A stretch of DNA of 64,000 nucleotides from Streptomyces sp. DvalAA-43 (GTDB taxonomy: Bacteria > Actinomycetota > Actinomycetes > Streptomycetales > Streptomycetaceae). Made by a program: the position numbers and the translations under genes. The notes beneath the pieces were generated by a model that was given only the letters and a program-made list of their open reading frames with translations, did not search any database and was not told the origin of the DNA. This document shows positions 59,038 to 64,000 of this stretch, piece after piece; position 1 is the first letter of the stretch, and each line of letters starts with the position of its first letter. The stretch is taken from assembly GCF_900091725.1 (NCBI RefSeq), contig NZ_FMBW01000040.1, positions 124,001 through 188,000 on the forward strand. The letters run 5' to 3'.

Positions 59038-59817
59038 TCAGACGGACTTCTGGTACGAGCGGAACGTCCGGGTCGACAGCCCGACCGCCACCACCGCGAG
59101 GACCAGCAGGGCTCCCCCACGGCCGAGCACCAGACCCCGGTCCGGGTCACCGTTCAGCGCCGAACGGCCCGCCACCATAGCCCAGTTGACCGGGTTGAAG
59201 TCGGCGATGTGCCGCATCCAGGACGGCATCTGGCTCGGGGCCATGAAGGAGGAGGAGAGGAAGGTCAGCGGCAGCAGCAGAAAGGTGTTGATACCGATGA
59301 TCGACTCGCGTCGGCGGACCAGCATGCCCAGCGCGTTGGAGAGCGCGCCGAAGACCGTACCGAGCAGCACCGAGGCGACGACCAGGACCAGCAGTCCGCC
59401 CGCACCGCCCTGGTAGGTGGCCCCGGCGGCCCAGCCGAGCAGCACGATGACGACCGACTGCACGGCGGTGGCGATGCCGTTCTCCACGACGTTGGCGTTC
59501 ATCAGCGCGTTGCGGCTGACCGGGGTCGTCAGGAAGCGGTTGAGGGTGCCCCGCTCGATCTCCTCCAGGGTGCCCATCCCGGCCCACATGCTCGATCCGA
59601 GCGCGCTCATCACCACGATGCCGGGGATCAGGTAGTCCAGATAGGACGTGGTGCCGAAACCGCCGAGCTCGACGACCTTCTTGAAGAGGTTGCCGAACAG
59701 GAACAGCCAGATCACCGGCTGGACCAGGGAGATCACCAGAAAGACCGGCTGCCGGATGATCGCCATCAGCTGACGCTGGGTCATGTACCAGGTCTGGGCG
59801 AGTGCTTGGCTGTTCAT
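59038..59817 (-). CDS. ABC-2 type permease (DrrB-like)
   Basis: 259 aa, six membrane segments. ABC-2 signature: SYLDYLIPGIVVMSALGSSMWAGMGTLEEIERGTLNRFLTTPVSRNALM, and FLLLPLTFLSSSFMAPSQMPSW before the last helices. It pairs with the ATPase whose stop overlaps its ATG (ATGA at 59817-59814). Exports a hydrophobic compound, perhaps a drug or lipid. Confidence 0.93.
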   Translation of the reverse strand: MNSQALAQTWYMTQRQLMAIIRQPVFLVISLVQPVIWLFLFGNLFKKVVELGGFGTTSYLDYLIPGIVVMSALGSSMWAGMGTLEEIERGTLNRFLTTPVSRNALMNANVVENGIATAVQSVVIVLLGWAAGATYQGGAGGLLVLVVASVLLGTVFGALSNALGMLVRRRESIIGINTFLLLPLTFLSSSFMAPSQMPSWMRHIADFNPVNWAMVAGRSALNGDPDRGLVLGRGGALLVLAVVAVGLSTRTFRSYQKSV

Positions 59818-60827
59818 CGGGCGTCTCCGGCCGAGGTCAGGGCGGGGATGTGGCGGGCGTCCGCGGCCTCGGCCTCGGCGAAGCGGCGTCCGGCGTAGCG
59901 CAGGTAGACGTCGTCGAGGGAGGGGCGGGCCACGGTGGCGGCGGCGACCGCCGCACCGGCCCGCTCCAAGGCGGCGAGCAGCAGGGGCACGGCCGCGGCG
60001 CCGTCCCCGGCGCGTACGCTCACCCGGCGGCCGTCGACCAGTACCTCGTGCACACCGGGCAGTCCGGTGAGCGCGGCGGTGATCGTCCCGGTGTCGCCCT
60101 CGGCGCGCAGCTCCATGTGGACGGCGTCGCCCCGGAGTTCGCCCTTGAGCTCGTCGGGGGTGCCCTCGACGACGATCCGGCCGCGGTCGACGATCGCGAT
60201 GCGCTCGGCGAGCCGGTCGGCCTCCTCCAGGTAGTGCGTGGTCAGGACGATGGTCAGCCCCTCGTCGCCGGCCAGCCGGGCGATCTCGTCCCACATCGCC
60301 GTGCGGGCCTCGGGGTCGAGCCCGGTGGTGGGTTCGTCGAGAAAGAGCACCTCGGGCCGGTGGACCAGGCCGAGCGCCACGTCGAGGCGTCGCTGCATCC
60401 CTCCGGAGTACCCCTTGACCTGGCGGTTGCCCGCGTCGGCGAGGTCGAAGCGGTCCAGCAGCTCATCGGTGCGGTGCCGGACCGCCGCGCCCCGCATTCC
60501 GTACAGCCTGCCCTGGAGCAGGAGGTTCTCCCGGCCGGTGGCGACCGGATCGGCGCCGGACTTCTGGGCGACGACGCCGATGGCGCGGCGGACCCGGTCG
60601 GGGTGGCGGAGCACGTCGTGTCCGGCGACGGTCGCGGTGCCGGAGTCGGGGCGGGCCAGGGTGGTCAGGATCTTGACGGTGGTGGACTTTCCGGCGCCGT
60701 TGGGGCCGAGCAGTCCGAAGACCGTGCCGGCGTCGATGGTGAGGTCCATGCCCGCCAGGGCGGTGACATCACCGGGATAGGTCTTGATCAGGTCTCGCGC
60801 CGCTACTGCGGGCGCACGGGTGCTCAT
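59814..60827 (-). CDS. ABC transporter ATPase (DrrA-like)
   Basis: 337 aa. Walker A GLLGPNGAGKSTTVKIL, signature VKGYSGGMQRRLDVALGL, Walker B PEVLFLDEPTTGLD, H loop TTHYLEEADRLAERI; a C-terminal DUF4162-like domain follows (GDAVHMELRAEGDTGTITAA). Self-resistance or multidrug export type. Transcribed with the permease; the PadR gene 254 bp upstream is on the same strand and probably controls it. Confidence 0.95.
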   Translation of the reverse strand: MSTRAPAVAARDLIKTYPGDVTALAGMDLTIDAGTVFGLLGPNGAGKSTTVKILTTLARPDSGTATVAGHDVLRHPDRVRRAIGVVAQKSGADPVATGRENLLLQGRLYGMRGAAVRHRTDELLDRFDLADAGNRQVKGYSGGMQRRLDVALGLVHRPEVLFLDEPTTGLDPEARTAMWDEIARLAGDEGLTIVLTTHYLEEADRLAERIAIVDRGRIVVEGTPDELKGELRGDAVHMELRAEGDTGTITAALTGLPGVHEVLVDGRRVSVRAGDGAAAVPLLLAALERAGAAVAAATVARPSLDDVYLRYAGRRFAEAEAADARHIPALTSAGDAR

Positions 60828-60853
60828 GACAGAGCTCTCCTGTGGTCGGCGGG

Positions 60854-60888
60854 GTGCTCGGGTGCACCGAGCACTCGGGCATGCCGAG
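60854..60888. promoter_or_regulatory. Paired palindromes upstream of the ABC exporter
   Basis: GTGCTCGG-N5-CCGAGCAC (60854-60874) abuts CTCGG-N5-CCGAG (60874-60888). Both have the same 5-bp centre spacing and CTCGG/CCGAG core. They lie 27-61 bp before the ATPase start, in operator position for the PadR regulator. Confidence 0.55.
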
Positions 60889-60913
60889 CCGATCCGCCTG
60901 AAGAGCGCCGGGC

Positions 60914-61024
60914 TATCCTTGGTGTGCCGCACCTCGATCGCCCGGCTCGCCTCCACGGCGTGACCGGTCCGGGGTTCGAGACCCCGGCCGTCGCTGCTCC
61001 AACAGCTCCGACCGGGGTCTTTCC
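60914..61024 (+). ncRNA. Candidate small RNA/attenuator with competing hairpins
   Basis: On the plus strand a -10-like TATCCT (60914-60919) is followed by CCGGGGT (60969-60975), ACCCCGG (60981-60987) and CCGGGGTC (61012-61019), then TCTTT. The middle arm can pair with either flank: a 7-bp hairpin with loop TCGAG, or an 8-bp terminator stem. No gene lies downstream on this strand until 61906. The -35 is poor, so a true transcript is uncertain. Confidence 0.3.
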
Positions 61025-61081
61025 CTGTCTGGTTCGTGTGTCTACGGGCCGTGCCGCTCATCTCTGGGCCGCGCCGCTTGT

Positions 61082-61759
61082 CTACGGGCTGTGCCGTTCC
61101 GGGGCCAGGACGATTTCCTGTTCGTCCAGGTCCTTCCAGTCCTGCGGGACCTCGCCGGTCTCATGGAAGGACTTCCACTCCTCGATTCCGGTGATCGTCC
61201 CGTCGGTGAGTTCGGTGTGGAAGTTCCTGATCCACTCCAGCTGCGCGTCGAGCATGTGCAGCTGGTATTCGGTCTCGATGACGAAGACGCGGGGCAGCTT
61301 CTCCCCCAGCTGGCCGAGGACACCCCGTACCGCCGCCGCCTGGATCGCCAGCGCCGCCGTCCTGGTCTCCATCAGCTCCGCCACGTCCTGCGGCGGCAGC
61401 ACCGGCAGCAGCGACAGCGCCGTCTCGAAGACCGGGTACTCGGCGGCGGGGACGGCCAGCAGATCGGAGAGCCAGTCCAGCATCTCCGCGTGCCCGGCCT
61501 CGGTGATGCCGTAGAGCGTGCGCTCGGGGCGGTTGCCCTGCCGCTGGACGCCGGCCACCTCCACGTACCCGTGCTTCTCCAGGTTCTGGACGACGGTGTA
61601 GAGCGAGCCGAAATTGATCTTGACGCTGTGTTCCTTGCCGCGCCGCCGCAGCGTCTGGGCGATCTCGTACGGATGCATGGAACGTTCGGCGAGCAGCACC
61701 ATGACCGTCAGCGCCAGTGGGTTGCTGAGCTTGCGCCGCTTGGCCACCGACCCCACCAC
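61082..61759 (-). CDS. PadR-family transcriptional regulator
   Basis: 225 aa. N-terminal winged helix with LLAERSMHPYEIAQTLRRRG, SVKINFGSLYTVVQNLEKHGYVEV and RTLYGITEAGHAEML, followed by a long C-terminal helical dimerisation domain (PadR subfamily 2 length). Typically represses adjacent drug exporters and responds to their cargo. GTG 61759 with GAGG; TCGCGA-centred repeats lie upstream (61781-61805). Confidence 0.92.
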   Translation of the reverse strand: MVGSVAKRRKLSNPLALTVMVLLAERSMHPYEIAQTLRRRGKEHSVKINFGSLYTVVQNLEKHGYVEVAGVQRQGNRPERTLYGITEAGHAEMLDWLSDLLAVPAAEYPVFETALSLLPVLPPQDVAELMETRTAALAIQAAAVRGVLGQLGEKLPRVFVIETEYQLHMLDAQLEWIRNFHTELTDGTITGIEEWKSFHETGEVPQDWKDLDEQEIVLAPERHSP

Positions 61760-61905
61760 TCTCTACCTCGCCATCGAATACTCGCGAGCGAACATATCGC
61801 GTTCACCCAGACGCGTCAACCACGATGTATCGCGAATTCCTGACGGCGTGACAGGATCCCGCACACCGACCGTTCCGTACGGACACAGCCAGGAAGGCGG
61901 ACCGT

Positions 61906-63516
61906 GTGAAGGAAGCCGACGCGCAACGTCAGGGAACCTCCCGGGCCGGGGGAGGACACCCGGCCCGCACCGCGCTCGCGGCGCTCGCCGGGCTGATCGC
62001 CGGGTTCTGTGCCCTGGCCGCGGCCCAGCTGGCCTCGGCCCTCGTCCGTCCCGAGGCGGGGCCCGTCGCGGCCGTGGGCGAGGCGGTCATCGACCGCTCT
62101 CCCCCGGCCCTGAAGGAGTTCGCCGTACGGCACTTCGGCACCGGCGACAAGCTGGTGCTGCAACTGGGCATCGTGGTGGTGCTGGCGCTCTTCGCCATGG
62201 CGGTCGGGGTGTGGGCGCTGCACCACCGGCGGACCGGTTCGGCGGCCGTCCTGGTCTTCGGCGTGGTCGGGGCGGTGGCCGCGGTGGGGCGGCCGGAGGG
62301 TGCCGCGGCGGACGCGCTGCCGTCGGTGGTGGGGGCCGCGGCGGGCGCCGGAGTGCTCTTCCTGCTGGCCGGACGGCTCGCGACGGCCCCGCCTCCGCCG
62401 CCCGGGGCCGGCGAGGCGTACGGCGCCTTCGACCGCCGGGGCTTCGTCGTCACGGCGGCCGTGGCGACGGTGGTCTCGGCCGGTGCGGGGCTCCTGGGGC
62501 GGCGGCTCACCTCCTCCGTCCAGGCCGGGGCCACCGCCTCGCGCCATGACCTGGTCCTGCCCGTACCCGACTCCGCCGCCCCCTCGGTCCCGGCCGGTGC
62601 CGATCTGCGGATCCCGGGGCTGAGCCCCTTCTTCACCCCGGACCAGGACTTCTACCGGGTGGACACGGCCCTGGTCGTGCCCCGGATCGACGCGACCGGC
62701 TGGCGGCTGCGGATCCACGGCGAGGGGGTCTCCCGGCCCATGACGATCGGCCTCCACGATCTGCTGCGCCGGGAGACCGTCGAGCGGGACATCACGCTGG
62801 CCTGCGTCTCCAACGAGGTCGGCGGCCCCTACGTCGGCAACGCCAGATGGCTCGGGGTGCGGCTGGCCGATCTGCTGCGCGAGGCCGGGGTGCGGCCGCC
62901 CTCGGCTGGCGGGCCCGCCGACCAGCTCGTGGCGCGGTCCATCGACGGCATGACGACCGGCACGCCGGTCGAGGCGGTCATGGACGGACGCGACGCGATG
63001 CTGGCCTTCGGCATGAACGGTCAGCCGCTGCCCTTCGCCCACGGCTTCCCGGTCCGGATGGTCGTACCCGGCCTGTACGGATACGTGTCGGCCTGCAAGT
63101 GGATCGAGGAGATCGAACTGACGACCTTCGCCGCGTACGACGCCTACTGGGTCCGGCGCAGCTGGGCCCAGCAGGCACCGGTCAAGACCGAGTCCCGGAT
63201 CGACACCCCCCGCGCCTCCGCGTCCCCGAAGCCCGGCACCGTACCGGTGGCCGGGGTCGCCTGGGCGCAGCACCGAGGCATCTCACGGGTGGAGGTCCGG
63301 GTGGACGGCGGTCCGTGGCACCCGGCCCGGCTGGCGGCCGAGGACAGCCGGGACACCTGGCGCCAGTGGGTCTGGGAGTGGCCGGCCAGCTCGGGCCGCC
63401 ACACGCTCGAAGTCCGCGCGACCGACGGCACCGGCGCCACCCAGACCGGACGACGGACCGACACCGTCCCCGACGGGGCGACCGGCTGGCACTCGGTGGT
63501 GGTGGACGTCTCCTGA
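61906..63516 (+). CDS. Membrane-anchored molybdopterin oxidoreductase (sulfite-oxidase fold)
   Basis: 536 aa. Residues 1-200 contain about five membrane helices (ALAALAGLIAGFCALAAAQL, VLQLGIVVVLALFAMAVGVW, AAVLVFGVVGAVAAVG, AGAGVLFLLAGRLA, GFVVTAAVATVVSAGAGLLG). Residues 230-440 are the Moco domain: the metal-binding Cys is in ITLACVSNEVGGPYVGN, with RSIDGMTTGTPVE and MNGQPLPFAHGFPVRMVVPGLYGY. Residues 445-536 form the Ig-like Mo-co dimerisation domain (ISRVEVRVDGGPWHPARL). The active site should face outside the cell. GTG 61906 with AGGAAGG. Confidence 0.9.
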   Translation: MKEADAQRQGTSRAGGGHPARTALAALAGLIAGFCALAAAQLASALVRPEAGPVAAVGEAVIDRSPPALKEFAVRHFGTGDKLVLQLGIVVVLALFAMAVGVWALHHRRTGSAAVLVFGVVGAVAAVGRPEGAAADALPSVVGAAAGAGVLFLLAGRLATAPPPPPGAGEAYGAFDRRGFVVTAAVATVVSAGAGLLGRRLTSSVQAGATASRHDLVLPVPDSAAPSVPAGADLRIPGLSPFFTPDQDFYRVDTALVVPRIDATGWRLRIHGEGVSRPMTIGLHDLLRRETVERDITLACVSNEVGGPYVGNARWLGVRLADLLREAGVRPPSAGGPADQLVARSIDGMTTGTPVEAVMDGRDAMLAFGMNGQPLPFAHGFPVRMVVPGLYGYVSACKWIEEIELTTFAAYDAYWVRRSWAQQAPVKTESRIDTPRASASPKPGTVPVAGVAWAQHRGISRVEVRVDGGPWHPARLAAEDSRDTWRQWVWEWPASSGRHTLEVRATDGTGATQTGRRTDTVPDGATGWHSVVVDVS

Positions 63517-63670
63517 GAGGACGCCTCCCCGGGGGGGCTCATGCGGATCCATGGGATTTTCACAGGCCCCCAAATCTACACATAAGGGAGATATAAGAGC
63601 AGAATGGCAGGGCAGGCCGCTTTCGCCGGAAGGGACGTTCCGGTCTGCACGAGCGAAGGAGACGAACCCC

Positions 63671-64000
63671 ATGTCAAACCTCTCGCACACCGGCCGTGAC
63701 ATGGCCAGTCACCCCGATGTATCCGAAATGCGCGATCGCTATGCCCGCATGCTCGGTGGCCGCGATGTGGCCCTGGTGGACGCACCGGTGTTCCTCGTCG
63801 GTCTCTACTGCGCCATCTCGCCGTGGGTGCTGCACTTCACGACGAGCCAGCCCGCCCTCACGACGCACAACCTGATCATGGGTATCGCGATCGCCGCGCT
63901 GGGTCTCGGGTTCACCGTCATGCCCGAGCGCATGTACGGCCTGAGCTGGGCCATCTGCGCCATGGGCGCCTGGACCATCGTCTCGACGTGGATCGTCGGC
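63671..64000 (+). CDS. SPW-repeat membrane protein, partial
   Basis: First 110 residues; runs off the right edge. After a short soluble N-terminus (MSNLSHTGRDMASHPDVSEM) comes FLVGLYCAISPWVLHF, an SPW repeat helix, then THNLIMGIAIAALGLGFT and WAICAMGAWTIVSTWIVG. SPW-repeat proteins have an unknown role in actinobacterial membranes. ATG 63671 with GAAGGAG. The 154-bp upstream gap is AT-rich around 63570-63600 and likely holds its promoter. Confidence 0.85.
   Translation, partial: MSNLSHTGRDMASHPDVSEMRDRYARMLGGRDVALVDAPVFLVGLYCAISPWVLHFTTSQPALTTHNLIMGIAIAALGLGFTVMPERMYGLSWAICAMGAWTIVSTWIVG

Noticed and set aside
58891..59898. Hypothetical protein MTAALFEIPLPPFG...
   Set aside because: Most of the frame is antisense to the ABC permease, with no family resemblance; only the first 49 codons lie in free DNA.
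60960..61000. tRNA gene (T-arm-like CGGGG-TTCGAGA-CCCCG)
   Set aside because: No matching acceptor strand CGACGGC, D-arm or anticodon arm upstream; the segment fits a terminator/attenuator hairpin better.

Overview
The window is high-GC actinobacterial chromosome with strong third-position G/C bias, GTG starts, 4-bp ATGA/GTGA gene overlaps and several apparently leaderless genes. Gene content and order (argH ... argR-argD-argB-argJ-argC, pheST, sensor kinase, 23S rRNA methyltransferase, rplT-rpmI-infC, DUF1844, SseB, OpuA-type osmolyte transporter) match the core region of a Streptomyces chromosome. No CRISPR array, intact insertion sequence, prophage or tRNA was found; one decayed IS630-type transposase fragment is present. 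All calls come from reading the sequence; no database search was run.

Layout. 1-6.2 kb: TetR/MFS efflux pair, a HAD-like protein, an aldo/keto reductase, argH, a flavin split-barrel protein and a secreted L,D-transpeptidase. 6.2-11.1 kb: argR-D-B-J-C, a tightly coupled arginine operon on the minus strand whose promoter and the separate argH promoter both carry ARG boxes over or between the -35 and -10. 11.1-13.1 kb: two small-context genes and the IS630 remnant. 13.1-21 kb: an accessory catabolic cluster (CoA-transferase, acyl-CoA dehydrogenase, acyl-CoA ligase, TetR, MFS importer, NylB-like serine hydrolase) tied together by shared intergenic motifs. 21-32.3 kb: mixed genes: an iron-box-controlled membrane protein, a eukaryote-like cyclophilin, an HTH/Clp-N regulator with twin operators, a catalytically degenerate phosphatase, a MocR/EamA divergon with overlapping start codons, a glycoside-hydrolase-like protein, 3-hydroxybutyryl-CoA dehydrogenase, and a NUDIX/TPR-regulator pair.

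32.6-42 kb is core information processing: pheS-pheT, a PAS histidine kinase, rRNA methyltransferase, and infC-rpmI-rplT with an ATC start codon and an intrinsic terminator in the leader. 41.8-48 kb holds cell-surface genes (class A-like serine hydrolase, mycosin protease with a proline-rich membrane partner), a PLP alanine-racemase-fold enzyme and a GntR/FCD regulator. 48-52.6 kb holds an aminoglycoside-phosphotransferase-fold kinase, LysR/TDT transporter, a metal-receptor-like protein and an XRE-cupin regulator. 52.7-56.7 kb is the OpuA operon: an ATPase with C-terminal CBS region and a permease fused to two tandem substrate-binding domains, preceded by a structured leader that ends in a terminator. 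56.8-64 kb has a 5'-3' exonuclease, an iron-box siderophore-interacting protein, a PadR/ABC efflux system, a membrane-anchored molybdopterin oxidoreductase and the start of an SPW-repeat membrane protein.

The most interesting signals are regulatory: the opuA leader (56533-56626), the leaderless Clp-N regulator promoter covered by two identical palindromes (23236-23283), the overlapping divergent starts of mocR/eamA (26461-26464), the infC leader attenuator, and the shared-motif catabolic cluster at 13-21 kb.
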